DNA from: Streptomyces sp. NBC_00190
GTDB taxonomy: Bacteria > Actinomycetota > Actinomycetes > Streptomycetales > Streptomycetaceae
Reading direction: 5' to 3'
Length of the DNA stretch: 64,000 nt
Assembly: GCF_036203305.1 (NCBI RefSeq)
Contig: NZ_CP108131.1
Coordinates: 806,001-870,000, forward strand
The notes under the pieces were generated by a model. The model had not been told where the DNA came from. It searched no databases and saw only the letters and a list, made by a program, of their open reading frames with translations. The translations under genes were made by a program, and so were the position numbers. Positions within the stretch are counted from its first letter, which is position 1. Every line of letters starts with the position of its first letter. Below, in pieces: positions 1-10,879 of this stretch.

Positions 1-179
1 GCGAGCCGTGCGGGGACGGCCGGAGCTGCTCCCGGCACTGGCGCTACATGCTGTCCAACACCGGCAGCCTGCTCCACCTGCAGTGCCCGGGCTGCACCCA
101 CGTCTGGGTGCACGAGACCGGTTTCGGGGCCACCCGCTCCGTGTGGAACCGCATCACCAGCGGCCTGCCGCGACTCTGA
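1..179 (+). CDS. Zinc-binding small protein, C-terminal part only
   Basis: The window begins inside this gene. 58 codons remain (reading from base 3) before TGA at 177-179. The translation shows two Cys and a His near the cut (C-G-D-G-R-S-C-S-R-H) and a CPGC pair about 25 residues later, followed by V-W-V-H-E. Spaced Cys/His pairs like this usually bind one zinc. I do not recognise the family. The 150 bases after the stop hold no gene. Confidence 0.6.
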   Translation, partial: EPCGDGRSCSRHWRYMLSNTGSLLHLQCPGCTHVWVHETGFGATRSVWNRITSGLPRL

Positions 180-329
180 GGGCTCCGGCCCGCCGGCGGG
201 AAACCCCGAGGCAGGGGGAACCGCCTCGGGTGCACGCATGAGAGTGGTCCGTCCGCAAGGCGCCTTGTTCTGCACCCCGCGCCGTGGCACCGTCGCATGA
301 CCTTGATCTGCGACAGAGGAGACGGCCCC

Positions 330-533
330 ATGTCCGAGGACCTGGCAACCGGCATCATCCGGCAGCTGGAAGACACCGTCGCCTCGACCACCCTGCCGGA
401 ACACACCGTCGAGTTGCTCCGCGTATCCCTCAGCCAGGCCCAGGCGGCGAAGGCGGCGGGCCACGATCAAGAAGCCATCACCATCGCCAACCAGGCCCTT
501 CAGACCGCGAAGAACGCCTCCGAGGACCGATAG
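330..533 (+). CDS. Small helical protein of unknown function (67 aa)
   Basis: The start is taken at ATG 330 because GAGGAG at 316-321 lies 8 bases upstream; an in-frame ATG at 297 has no such site. The product is acidic, without Cys, signal peptide or membrane segment. It is rich in Ala, Gln, Glu and Leu, and probably folds as two or three amphipathic helices. It stands alone, convergent with the oxidoreductase at 567. Function unknown. Confidence 0.6.
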   Translation: MSEDLATGIIRQLEDTVASTTLPEHTVELLRVSLSQAQAAKAAGHDQEAITIANQALQTAKNASEDR

Positions 534-566
534 CCCCTCGCGACGGCCTCGTCCTCGTCCGGCCGG

Positions 567-1598
567 TCAGTGCGGAAGCTCGACCGACACGTGCGGGGTC
601 AGCGCCCGGAGGAAGTCCGCCGCGTCGAACATCGCGCCCGCCGAGGCCACGCCCGTCCTCCGCGTCCGTCCGGCCAGGATGCGCTGGACGGCCTCCACCG
701 CCAGCGGTGCGGTGACCGCGTAGATGTCCTGGCCCCGGGCCGTGGCGCGGCGCTCGACGTCACCCGCGCGGACCAGGACGTCGACGACGAACGTCTGGTC
801 CGACCGCCCCAGGCCGTCGACCGGCTCCGGCGACGGCGTGTCCTCGTCGGCGAGGTCCCTCGCGGCTTCGACGCTCATGTGGGTGCGTACCGCGGGGACG
901 GCCAGGTGGCTGGGAACGGTGACGACATCGGCCATGGTGAAATCCGCGATCACCGCTCGTCGGCCGAGAGGCTCCGGAAAGTCCCACTCCAGCTCTGCTG
1001 CCTTGTCGTCGTGGTACTGCAGCGCTCCGTCCGCGAACCGCACCCGCCGGCCCGCGCGACGCTCGTGGGACACCTGACCGGCCGCGCGCGTACCCGCCGT
1101 GGGATGCCAGCTGGTCAACCCGTACGCGACGTGCACGACGTCCGCGGTGGTCCACTCCCCCATCGCCGCGGTCACCAGCAGATCGCCCAGGCCGCCGTAG
1201 AAGGCCATCGCCGGCACCACGGGGTTCTCTGCCTTTCGGGCCGCTTCCGCATGGTCGGCGAACATCGAAACGTTCGCTTCGATCTCCGCCGCGACATCGA
1301 CGTACGGGATCCCCGCACGCAGGGCGGCCTCGACGACCGGGCCTCCCGTCACCGCGAACGGTCCTGCGCAGTTGATGACGGCCGCAGCGCCCGCGAGGGC
1401 CCGGTCCAGTGCGCCCGCGTCGTCCACGGTGGCCGGCCGCACCACCACGCCCGGCCACTCGGCGGCCAGCGCCTCCAACTGGGCCGCGTCACGGCCGGAG
1501 ATGACGGTGGCGATGCCGCGCCTGCGCAGTTCGGCGACGACGAAGCGACCCGTGTGCCCTGTCGCCCCGTAGACCACAACTGCAGCCGGTGTACTCAT
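567..1598 (-). CDS. Saccharopine dehydrogenase-like NAD(P)-binding oxidoreductase
   Basis: 343 residues. The N-terminus carries a Rossmann nucleotide-binding motif, Y-G-A-T-G-H-T-G-R, at about residues 9-17, then a second strand ending in S-G-R-D, typical of NADP-preferring enzymes. The segment I-N-C-A-G-P-F at about 85-91 is characteristic of the saccharopine dehydrogenase / trans-acting enoyl reductase group. Start chosen at ATG 1598, where the fold begins; an upstream in-frame start would run into the promoter of the divergent gene. It is transcribed away from the GlxA-type regulator with 97 bp between the starts, so that regulator probably controls it. Substrate unknown. Confidence 0.8.
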   Translation of the reverse strand: MSTPAAVVVYGATGHTGRFVVAELRRRGIATVISGRDAAQLEALAAEWPGVVVRPATVDDAGALDRALAGAAAVINCAGPFAVTGGPVVEAALRAGIPYVDVAAEIEANVSMFADHAEAARKAENPVVPAMAFYGGLGDLLVTAAMGEWTTADVVHVAYGLTSWHPTAGTRAAGQVSHERRAGRRVRFADGALQYHDDKAAELEWDFPEPLGRRAVIADFTMADVVTVPSHLAVPAVRTHMSVEAARDLADEDTPSPEPVDGLGRSDQTFVVDVLVRAGDVERRATARGQDIYAVTAPLAVEAVQRILAGRTRRTGVASAGAMFDAADFLRALTPHVSVELPH

Positions 1599-1695
1599 GG
1601 TTCCCCCGCTCTCGATGTGCTGATGAACCCAGTCTCGCGGCGGCCGGAACCCGATCGTGATGGTCTGGAACGACATCACACGTACACTTTCGGAC

Positions 1696-2643
1696 ATGCC
1701 CACTGTCGCGCTGCTGACCGCCGGTGACCTGCTGCACTTCGAGCTGGCCGTGGCCTACGAGATCTTCGGCAATCCCCCGCGCGAGGCCACGCAGGGCTGG
1801 TACGACGTACTGCTCTGCGGCACCGGGCCGGCACGGGTCGGCCCGTTCACGGTCGAGCCCGACCACGGGCTGGAGTCCTTGGCCGGAGCCGACACCGTGA
1901 TCGTGCCCGCGTGTGCCGACATCGACGATCCGCCGTCGGCCGAGGTGATCGAAGCGGTGCGCGCGGCCCACGCCGCGGGCGCCCGGGTCGCTTCCCTGTG
2001 CACCGGGGCGTTCGTGCTCGGGGCCGCGGGACTGCTGGACGGCCGACGGGCCACCACCCACTGGGCGCACGCGGCGGAGCTGAGCGCACGCCACCCGCGG
2101 GCCGTGGTCGACCCGGACGTGCTGTACACGGACAACGGCAGCGTGCTCACCGCTGCCGGCAAGGCCGCCGCGGTGGACCTCTGCCTGCACCTGATCCATC
2201 TCGACCACGGTGCCGCCGTCGCCAACTCCGTCGCCCGGCGCCTCGTCATGCCGCCCCATCGGCCCGGCGGTCAGGCCCAGTTCGTCGCCACGCCGGTGCA
2301 CGTCGCGGGCGACCACACGCTCGCCCAGCTGCTGGCGTGGGTGCAGCAGCGGCTGGACCAACCGCTGACGGTGACCGACATGGCGCGAAAGGCGAACACC
2401 AGCCCGCGCAATCTCGGACGGCAGTTCCACTCGGTGATCGGGCAGACGCCCATCCAGTGGCTCATCACCCAGCGCGTACGCCGCGCCCAGGAGTTGCTGG
2501 AGGCCACCGACGAGACCATCGAGGCGGTCGCCCTGGCCACCGGCATGGGGACCGCCACGACGCTGCGGCGCCAGTTCAAACGGGTCGTCGGCGTCCCGCC
2601 CGACAGCTACCGCCGCGCGTTCCACAACGCGAAGCCGGCCTGA
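1696..2643 (+). CDS. GlxA-family transcriptional regulator (DJ-1/PfpI plus AraC helix-turn-helix)
   Basis: 315 residues. The first half is a DJ-1/PfpI-type domain with the nucleophile-elbow Cys in A-S-L-C-T-G-A-F near residue 105. The second half is an AraC DNA-binding domain: first helix-turn-helix around L-T-V-T-D-M-A-R-K-A, second around E-A-V-A-L-A-T-G-M-G. The family's closing P-P-D-S-Y-R-R-A-F is present. Start at ATG 1696, because M-P-T-V-A-L-L opens the first strand of the domain. It most likely regulates the divergent oxidoreductase gene and itself from the shared 97-bp gap. The ligand is unknown, and GlxA regulators rarely keep enzyme activity. Confidence 0.88.
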   Translation: MPTVALLTAGDLLHFELAVAYEIFGNPPREATQGWYDVLLCGTGPARVGPFTVEPDHGLESLAGADTVIVPACADIDDPPSAEVIEAVRAAHAAGARVASLCTGAFVLGAAGLLDGRRATTHWAHAAELSARHPRAVVDPDVLYTDNGSVLTAAGKAAAVDLCLHLIHLDHGAAVANSVARRLVMPPHRPGGQAQFVATPVHVAGDHTLAQLLAWVQQRLDQPLTVTDMARKANTSPRNLGRQFHSVIGQTPIQWLITQRVRRAQELLEATDETIEAVALATGMGTATTLRRQFKRVVGVPPDSYRRAFHNAKPA

Positions 2644-2726
2644 CCGCTACGGGCCCGCGCTGGAGGGCCGGGTCGCGTCCGGTCCTGAAGGATTCCTGCG
2701 GCATGAGGCCCACCGGCCTCCTACGA

Positions 2727-3248
2727 TCACCGGATGACGGATCCTCGCCACCCCGCCAAGCCCCGCCCCGGAGACAGAGTTGCGGTGCTGTCCGGCTGGT
2801 CCGCTGTCGGGCCGAGCGGGTTGCCGTACTTGGCCGTGTTCCGTTCCTCCAGGATGCGGACCTCCGCCGGGGTCATGCCCGCGCGGGTGATCTCCTTGGC
2901 CTGGTTGCGCCTGTCGACCAGCTCGCGGGCGATCTCCTCGTCGCCGGCCCCGGCCGCGCGCATGTCGGCCTCGGTCCGGTGCATGTCCTCCAGGAGGCCG
3001 TGGTACCGCATCCGGGTCCGCTGGGCCTCGACCTTCTCGTCCATCGGCAGGACGCGGATCCGGCACACGACCGGGTCGGTGCTGGGGCAGCTGTCGTCGG
3101 CGGAGACCGGTGGGGCGAGAGGGGCGGTGATGATCGAACCGCATGCCTCCGCCGCGGTGGCCACGGAGGAGGCGGCTGTGGTGAGCAGCGCGACGGCGGC
3201 CGCGAACGGGACGAGGACACGGCGCGGCAAGGAAGAGGTGAGTCGCAT
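2727..3248 (-). CDS. Secreted protein of unknown function (173 aa)
   Basis: Start at ATG 3248 gives a clear Sec signal peptide: positive M-R-L-T-S-S-L-P-R-R, a hydrophobic core, then an A-T-A-A-E-A cleavage region near residue 32. The mature part has three Cys early on, then a charged helical stretch with E-E-I-A-R-E-L-V-D-R-R-N-Q and a second T-P-A-E-V-R-I-L-E-E-R-N block. Those blocks resemble SHOCT-like helices but I cannot assign a family. It is convergent with the GlxA-type gene. Confidence 0.65.
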   Translation of the reverse strand: MRLTSSLPRRVLVPFAAAVALLTTAASSVATAAEACGSIITAPLAPPVSADDSCPSTDPVVCRIRVLPMDEKVEAQRTRMRYHGLLEDMHRTEADMRAAGAGDEEIARELVDRRNQAKEITRAGMTPAEVRILEERNTAKYGNPLGPTADQPDSTATLSPGRGLAGWRGSVIR

Positions 3249-3536
3249 GCGCGCATCCTCGCGACGATGCCGCACCCGTTCACGGGGACACCAATGATCA
3301 CTCGTACGAGGAGCAGGGGGCACAGCTCCTGGTCAGTCGATGACAGCGCCGGGTCTCCCCCAACACGCGACCGACCGATCAGGAATCGAGAAGCCCCGGC
3401 CCCCGGGCCGCGGCTAGCGTGGGCGTCCTGGAGGTCACCGGCCGGGCGATCGGGCCGACGGCCTCCGGACCACCTCCCGCTCGTCCGTCTTCCGGACGGG
3501 CGGTCCCGACCCGGACCCACGGCTTCAGGAGTGACG

Positions 3537-3893
3537 ATGACCAGCTCTTCCACCCAGGGGATCAAGACCGTTCTGCATCCCGTTTCCGACCTGGCGAAGG
3601 CCAAGGGCGTGTACGCCGCCCTGCTCGGTGTACCTCCGCAGACCGACGAGTCCTACTACGTCGGCTTCGAGGCCGAGGGCCAGTCCATCGGGCTGGTGCC
3701 GAACGGTGGAGCGCAGGGCATCACCTCGCCGGTGGCCTACTGGCACGTGGAGGACATCGAGGCGAAGCTCGCCGAGGTGACCGCCGCGGGCGCCAGCGTG
3801 AAGGAGCCCGTGCACGACGTCGGTGGCGGCCGTCTCGTGGCCACCGTCACCGACCCCGACGGCAACGTCCTCGGGCTGCTCCAGGACCAGTGA
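3537..3893 (+). CDS. VOC (glyoxalase/bleomycin-resistance superfamily) protein
   Basis: 118 residues, one VOC domain of two beta-alpha-beta-beta-beta units. It shows the opening V-L-H-P-V-S-D-L-A-K-A-K, the mid-domain Y-W-H-V-E-D-I, and the closing T-D-P-D-G-N-V-L-G-L-L. Start at ATG 3537, 5 bases after GGAG; an in-frame GTG two codons earlier overlaps that site. Members bind metals or drugs, or act as small isomerases; nothing here fixes the role. It lies 153 bp upstream of a UvrA2-like gene on the same strand, a pairing that would suit drug or DNA-damage protection. Confidence 0.8.
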   Translation: MTSSSTQGIKTVLHPVSDLAKAKGVYAALLGVPPQTDESYYVGFEAEGQSIGLVPNGGAQGITSPVAYWHVEDIEAKLAEVTAAGASVKEPVHDVGGGRLVATVTDPDGNVLGLLQDQ

Positions 3894-4046
3894 GCGCCGC
3901 CCGGCTCGCCTGTACGGCCGGGGCCCGGAGGCTCCAGGGACCGAAGCGGATGAGAACGGGACGTACCGACTGAAGCTGGTTGAATCGACCCAGGCGACAC
4001 CGACGGAGACCGCGCAGGGCGGCTCCTCGTAACAGATGGAGACACG

Positions 4047-6458
<2,412 letters not shown>

Positions 6459-6492
6459 CCGGGGCCGGCTGCGGGGCGGACCGCCGGACGGA

Positions 6493-7038
6493 CTACTTGG
6501 GACGGGTGGTGCCGGGCAGGCACCTCACCGTCGGGTTGTACGTCTCGAACGCGCCGAGGGGGTTCTTCTTCCCGAGCCACAGGTGCAGGGCGTAGTGGAC
6601 GGGCTGGCCAGGGAAGTTGCCGCGGTGCGGGCCGGTGAAGGGCGTGTCGAACATGGTGGGCCGGTCGTCGTCCGTCGCCGTGTTCTGGTCACGGTCGTAG
6701 ACCAGCCACTGGACCCCGACGAGGCGCTTGCCCCCACGCCCGTCGTCCTCGTAGAACAGGGCGGTGGGCTTCGCCGGGTCGAGGGAATTGTCGTACGAGT
6801 GGTTGAAGTGCGGGTAGCCGAGTGCCCCCGGCCCCGCCCGGTTGACCACGCAGTACTTGTCCGGCACATAGCCCGCCTTCACCGCGTTGGCGTGCCGCTG
6901 GAACCTGGCGGTCGCCACGTACGTGACAGCGGTGGGGGCCGCGGCTTCGCCGGGATCGGCTCCGGCCCCGGGAGCGGCGACGAGCGCCAGGGTCAGCGAG
7001 GCGGCGATCGTGAGGACCGGGGCGAGACGTCGGACCAT
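6493..7038 (-). CDS. Secreted protein of unknown function (181 aa)
   Basis: Start at ATG 7038 gives a Sec signal peptide (M-V-R-R-L-A-P-V-L-T, Ala/Leu-rich core, cleavage near A-G-A-D-P). The mature domain is compact and rich in aromatic and His residues. Notable are F-N-H-S-Y-D-N-S near the middle and P-V-H-Y-A-L-H-L-W-L-G-K at the end, with two Cys likely forming a disulfide. I recall similar Streptomyces secreted proteins without assigned function. It is divergent from the P450 gene. Confidence 0.65.
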   Translation of the reverse strand: MVRRLAPVLTIAASLTLALVAAPGAGADPGEAAAPTAVTYVATARFQRHANAVKAGYVPDKYCVVNRAGPGALGYPHFNHSYDNSLDPAKPTALFYEDDGRGGKRLVGVQWLVYDRDQNTATDDDRPTMFDTPFTGPHRGNFPGQPVHYALHLWLGKKNPLGAFETYNPTVRCLPGTTRPK

Positions 7039-7370
7039 GCGCGGACTCCTTGCGGTGAGCTCCCCGGGGGCTGGCTCCTCGGGACGGGCTGACTTCACGA
7101 GCAGCCTGTCCCGCGATCCGCCGGCCCGCCACACGGCCCGACAGGTCGGCTGACAGCCGGTCGGGTGACGGCGGGCCGGGCCCCGCGGACCGTGTCGCTG
7201 CCCACGTCCGCCGGGCCCGCCGAGCCCCTTCCCGGTCCGGCCCGGGCAGCCGCGGGCGGTGACGTGCGGCGGAAGCGGCTCACCCCATCGAGCCACGGGT
7301 GGTTTCACGCCGCGCTCCCGCAGGGAACCCGTGTGTCCGCAGAACTCGAGTGTCACGGAGGGCGCGGAAC
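7039..7370. other. 332-bp intergenic region between divergent genes
   Basis: This gap holds the promoters of the secreted protein (minus) and the P450 (plus). It is very GC rich and I could not pick out a convincing -10/-35 pair or operator. Several short GC-only inverted repeats occur, as expected by chance at this composition. No credible coding sequence. Confidence 0.5.
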
Positions 7371-8762
7371 ATGACGCAGGAGAACGCGGCACCGACCAGC
7401 GGCGGAGCGCTGCCTGACCTCGTGTCGGCCGTGTCCAGGGGCGCGCCGGACTACCGGGCGTGCCCCCATCCCGTCTACGCCGCCCTGCGCGAGCAGGCCC
7501 CGGTGTGCCTGCTGACGCCTCCGCACGGGGTCGACACCTATCTCATCACCCGCTACGAAGACGCCCGGGACGCCCTGTCGGACCCGCGCTTCAGCAAGGA
7601 CATGCGCGGGGCCATCGACACGTACCACGCCGTGTACGGCAGCTTCTTCGACGCGCTCGACGACAACGTCCTGAACTCGGACCCGCCCCGGCACACGCGG
7701 CTGCGCCGGGTTCTGCGGAGCGGCTTCACCCCCCGCCGGGTGGAGGAGATGAGGCCGAAGGTCACCGCGATCGCGGAGAGCCTGCTCGGCGCGTGCAGCA
7801 AGAGCGACGCCGTCGACCTGATGTCGTCGTTCGCGTTCCCGCTTCCCATCGCGGTCCTGTGCGACCTGATGGGCATCCCCGAAGGGGACCGTCCGGAGAT
7901 CCTGGCCCACTTCGCGGTGGTGTCGCGCGCGAGGTTCGATCCCCGGATGGGGGCGGAGCTGCAGGCGGCCGAGGGGTGGCTGCGCGACCGGTTGGCCCAG
8001 CTCATCGCGTACACGCGCGCCCATCCGTCGGACTCCTTCCTCACCGACCTCATCCGGGCGGAGGAAGGACTGGAAGACGCGGAACTGATCTCGTCGTTGT
8101 GGGTCCTCTTCTTCGCCGGACACAAGACGACCGCGTTCCAGATCGGCAACTCCGTGCTGAACCTGCTGCTCCATCCGGATCAGCTGGAGAAGCTCCGGAG
8201 GGACCCACTGCTGATTCCGCGGGCGGTCGAGGAAATCGTGCGGTTCGAGGGGTCGGTGGAGACGTCGACGTTCCGGTACGCGACGCAGGACACGGAGATC
8301 CGGGGAACGGTGATCCCGAAGGGTTCCCTCGTCCAGATCGCCATCACCTCGGCGAACCGTGATCCCGAGAAGTTCGACTCACCCGACGTACTGGACGTGA
8401 CACGCGAGGGCCTGCAGGGCACGCACCTGGGCTTCGGCCACGGCACCCACTACTGCCTGGGCGCTCCGCTCGCGCGGCTCGAACTCGAGATCGCACTCTC
8501 CTGCCTGCTGCGGGAGTTCCCGGAGATGGAACTCGCGAACACGGGGGAAGGGAACGGGGCGGCATGGCTCACCGGGCCGATGCCGGCATTCCGGGGGCTC
8601 CAGGAGCTCCGGCTCGTCCTGGAGCCGTCCCGGCCGGCGGCCGTTCGCCCCGCCACGGCGCCCGTGGCCACGGTGACGTCCTCCGCCTCGGCGGTGTCCT
8701 CCGCAAGCCCGGCGACCTCCGTGACCTCCGGAAACTGGCAGACCAACAGATCGACAGACTGA
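7371..8762 (+). CDS. Cytochrome P450
   Basis: 463 residues, soluble bacterial class I P450. The heme-binding loop F-G-H-G-T-H-Y-C-L-G is intact with ligand Cys362, and the K-helix ExxR is E-I-V-R. The I-helix reads A-G-H-K-T-T at 249-254: the Thr is kept, but the acidic residue that normally precedes it (Glu or Asp, as in AGHETT) is Lys252. The body resembles CYP107-type enzymes of Streptomyces secondary metabolism. The last 45 residues are a Pro/Ala/Ser/Thr-rich tail absent from most relatives. Start at ATG 7371. The amidohydrolase begins 52 bp downstream, probably in the same transcript; no ferredoxin is adjacent. Confidence 0.92.
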   Translation: MTQENAAPTSGGALPDLVSAVSRGAPDYRACPHPVYAALREQAPVCLLTPPHGVDTYLITRYEDARDALSDPRFSKDMRGAIDTYHAVYGSFFDALDDNVLNSDPPRHTRLRRVLRSGFTPRRVEEMRPKVTAIAESLLGACSKSDAVDLMSSFAFPLPIAVLCDLMGIPEGDRPEILAHFAVVSRARFDPRMGAELQAAEGWLRDRLAQLIAYTRAHPSDSFLTDLIRAEEGLEDAELISSLWVLFFAGHKTTAFQIGNSVLNLLLHPDQLEKLRRDPLLIPRAVEEIVRFEGSVETSTFRYATQDTEIRGTVIPKGSLVQIAITSANRDPEKFDSPDVLDVTREGLQGTHLGFGHGTHYCLGAPLARLELEIALSCLLREFPEMELANTGEGNGAAWLTGPMPAFRGLQELRLVLEPSRPAAVRPATAPVATVTSSASAVSSASPATSVTSGNWQTNRSTD

Positions 8763-8780
8763 CCGACTGACCGACTGACC
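8757..8780 (+). repeat. Three tandem copies of an 8-bp unit (GACTGACC)
   Basis: GACTGACC is repeated head to tail three times, beginning 4 bases before the end of the P450 stop codon, which lies in the first copy. A related ACTGG follows. Slippage here would lengthen the gap to the amidohydrolase without changing the P450. Confidence 0.8.
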
Positions 8781-8814
8781 AACTGGCGCAGACCCGACGG
8801 ACGGTGGATTTGGC

Positions 8815-9909
8815 ATGACGGATTCCGCGAGCACCTCCAAGGTGAGTCTCCTCGGAACACCGGCGGACGATCCGCTGGTCTCCGCCGCGGGCGCCGATGG
8901 AAGCGTCGGCCTCGCGCGGGACCCTTCCGCTCCGGACCTGGGCGAAACACGCGGGGCGCCGTCGAAGATCGACATGCATCATCACTTCTGCGCACCGGAA
9001 TGGCGCGAGTGGGCCGCACGTCACGGCCTGATCAAACCGGAGAAAATGCCTCCGTGGTCACGGCTCGACATCGACGCCGCGATCGGCTTCATGAACCGGG
9101 CGGGCATCGCGACAGCCGTGCTCAAGCCCATGCTGCCAGCGCGCTACCGCTCATCGGCGCAGCTGCGTGAAGCGATCAACATCACGATGCAGTCGGCGCT
9201 GGAGGTGGCGGCATCCCATCCGGGACGGTTCTCCTTCTACGTGCCGCTGTTCCTCGATGACCTCGACGCGTCGTCCTGGGCCGTACGCCGCGGGCTCGGA
9301 CAGCTCGGCGCCGTCGGTGTGAACGTGACGGCCAACTACGGAGGCGTCTACCTCGGCGATCCCACGTACGACCGCGTGTTCCACGAGTTGAACGACGCTT
9401 CCGCCGTGGTCGACACCCATCCGCACAATCTCCCGGACGGTGCGCCCGGGGCGGTGACGGTTCCGGGCATTCCGAACTTCATGTGCGACTTCCTGCTGGA
9501 CACGACGCGGGCCGCAGTCAACATGATCACCCATCGGACGCTCGACCGGTTCCCGAACATCGCCGTCATCCTGCCGCACGCCGGCGGCTTCCTGCCGTAC
9601 ATCGCCGGTCGTCTGGAGGCCCTCGGACGGTTCTGCGACCCACCGCTCGAACCCGCCGCGGTACGCGACCACCTGCGCCGCTTCTACTACGACACGGTGG
9701 GTCCCATGCCCGGCGCGGCAGCGCTCCTCGACCACGTACCCGCCGACCACCTCCTCTTCGGCACGGACTGGCCCGCCGCCCCCGCGGACACCGTCACGAA
9801 GCTGGCGATCCCCGCCCTGGAGGCGGACCCCGCCCTGACACCCGGGCAGCTGAAGGGGATCTACCACGACAACGCGATGCGCCTGATTCCGCAGTTGGCC
9901 AGCGTCTGA
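8815..9909 (+). CDS. Amidohydrolase-2 family metal-dependent hydrolase or decarboxylase (ACMSD-like)
   Basis: 364 residues with a 50-residue low-complexity lead before the TIM-barrel. Metal ligands expected for the aminocarboxymuconate-semialdehyde / gamma-resorcylate decarboxylase group are visible: H-x-H in D-M-H-H-H-F at 53-58, D-T-H-P-H, I-L-P-H-A-G-G, and the C-terminal F-G-T-D-W-P. Enzymes of this group decarboxylate or hydrolyse aromatic acids and lactones using one zinc or manganese ion. Its position 52 bp after a P450 suggests that the two act on one aromatic substrate, an inference from order only. Start ATG 8815. Confidence 0.85.
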   Translation: MTDSASTSKVSLLGTPADDPLVSAAGADGSVGLARDPSAPDLGETRGAPSKIDMHHHFCAPEWREWAARHGLIKPEKMPPWSRLDIDAAIGFMNRAGIATAVLKPMLPARYRSSAQLREAINITMQSALEVAASHPGRFSFYVPLFLDDLDASSWAVRRGLGQLGAVGVNVTANYGGVYLGDPTYDRVFHELNDASAVVDTHPHNLPDGAPGAVTVPGIPNFMCDFLLDTTRAAVNMITHRTLDRFPNIAVILPHAGGFLPYIAGRLEALGRFCDPPLEPAAVRDHLRRFYYDTVGPMPGAAALLDHVPADHLLFGTDWPAAPADTVTKLAIPALEADPALTPGQLKGIYHDNAMRLIPQLASV

Positions 9910-9910
9910 C

Positions 9911-9946
9911 TGCCGCGCGCCCCACGAGTGGCGGGAGCGCGCGGCA
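9911..9946. terminator. Bidirectional hairpin terminator
   Basis: TGCCGCGCGC (9911-9920) and GCGCGCGGCA (9937-9946) are perfect 10-bp arms around a 16-base loop. It starts just after the amidohydrolase stop and faces the convergent ANTAR gene. No U-tract, as is usual in Streptomyces. Confidence 0.7.
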
Positions 9947-9972
9947 TCCCCGGGCTGAGGGACGGGACGGGC

Positions 9973-10506
9973 TCAGGAACCCGGATGCGACGCCACGTAC
10001 TCGCCCGCCGACCGCAGGGCCTGGTACGCGGTGCGCCGGCCCATCAGGACGCACAGCGTGTAGGCCGCGTCGTCCAGCCCCTGCCGGGCCTCCGCGTCGG
10101 CAGGATCCGCCCGGAGCCGGGCCCGGGAGGCACGGAAACGATCCAGCACCTCGGTCACCCGGCCGAGTTCGGGCACCAGCGCGCACGACGGCTCGGCGGC
10201 CGGGGCCCGCGCCGCTTCGACCGCCAGCCGCAGCGCACGCTCGATCCGCCGCGGCGGTTGCCCGCCCCGCGAACGCTCCGCCAACGCCGCGACCACCTGC
10301 CGCGCCGTGACGGCGGCCGCCCTCGCGGCCGCGTCGAGGATCTCCCCCGCCGCCGAAGCGGTGCAGGGGGTCGCCGCCATGAGGATCCCCAGCGCCCACA
10401 CCCTCGTCGGCTGCTCGGGGGCGGGCCTCAGGGGACTTCGACCAGCAGCCGCGCATACTCCCACCGCGTCAGGTGGCCACTGCTCGGAAGCAGCAGGAAG
10501 CGTCAC
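9973..10506 (-). CDS. ANTAR-like domain plus DUF5133 protein
   Basis: 177 residues. The start is GTG 10506, preceded by GAGGAG with suitable spacing. An ANTAR-like helical segment appears at about 40-85 (the G-I-L-M-A block, then helices ending A-A-L-A-E-R-S-R-G), similar to RNA-binding antitermination modules. The C-terminal half has the DUF5133 pattern: a helix with D-A-E-A-R-Q-G-L-D-D-A-A-Y-T-L-C-V-L-M-G and R-R-T-A-Y-Q-A-L. DUF5133 is Streptomyces-specific and has no proven role. Convergent with the amidohydrolase. Confidence 0.72.
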   Translation of the reverse strand: MTLPAASEQWPPDAVGVCAAAGRSPLRPAPEQPTRVWALGILMAATPCTASAAGEILDAAARAAAVTARQVVAALAERSRGGQPPRRIERALRLAVEAARAPAAEPSCALVPELGRVTEVLDRFRASRARLRADPADAEARQGLDDAAYTLCVLMGRRTAYQALRSAGEYVASHPGS

Positions 10507-10879
10507 GTGCCATCTCCTCGTCCTGGACCGGGTCCGTGCTGGCAAGCAGTATGGGAGCTGCGCGCGCACAGGAGGACGCGGCACACCCACGCAGCGTGTC
10601 GAGTCCCCCGGAAAGTGATCCGCCGGCCGCCGAACCCGCGCGATCGGCGGCGCCGCCGTCGGCCAGGCGTTCTGCGGCGGCTCCTTCCGGGTGAACGGGC
10701 AGCGCGGCGCACCGCGGCCGATGCCCGCGCCGGACCCCCTGGGCGAGGATGCGGCCGAGCCGGGGCTCGCGTGGCCGCTCGCCACCGTGCGCCCCTGCGT
10801 CGTACGCCCCTCCGCCGACCGGGACCCGGTCTGTCCGTGGCGGGGCGTGTGCCGGGGCCGACAGGGAAGGCGCGGGGGT
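10507..10879. other. 373-bp intergenic region between divergent genes
   Basis: This region separates the starts of the ANTAR-DUF5133 gene and the FUSC transporter. I see no small gene with a ribosome site, no clear operator and no recognisable RNA element. Promoters for both genes must lie here. Confidence 0.5.

Noticed and set aside
1911..3893. Very long open frame (660 codons) running through the GlxA-type gene, the secreted-protein gene and the VOC gene
   Set aside because: Only its last 118 codons, the VOC gene, look like protein. The rest is Arg/Pro/Gly-rich shadow sequence, opposite or out of frame with better genes.
10434..10512. Alternative minus-strand frame reading L-L-L-P-S-S-G-H-L-T-R-W-E-Y-A-R-L-L, resembling a DUF5133 start, before the ANTAR-DUF5133 gene
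   Set aside because: It ends at a stop after about 24 codons and lacks its own start. The GTG at 10506 with a good ribosome site reads directly into the ANTAR-DUF5133 frame. A frameshift is possible but not needed.
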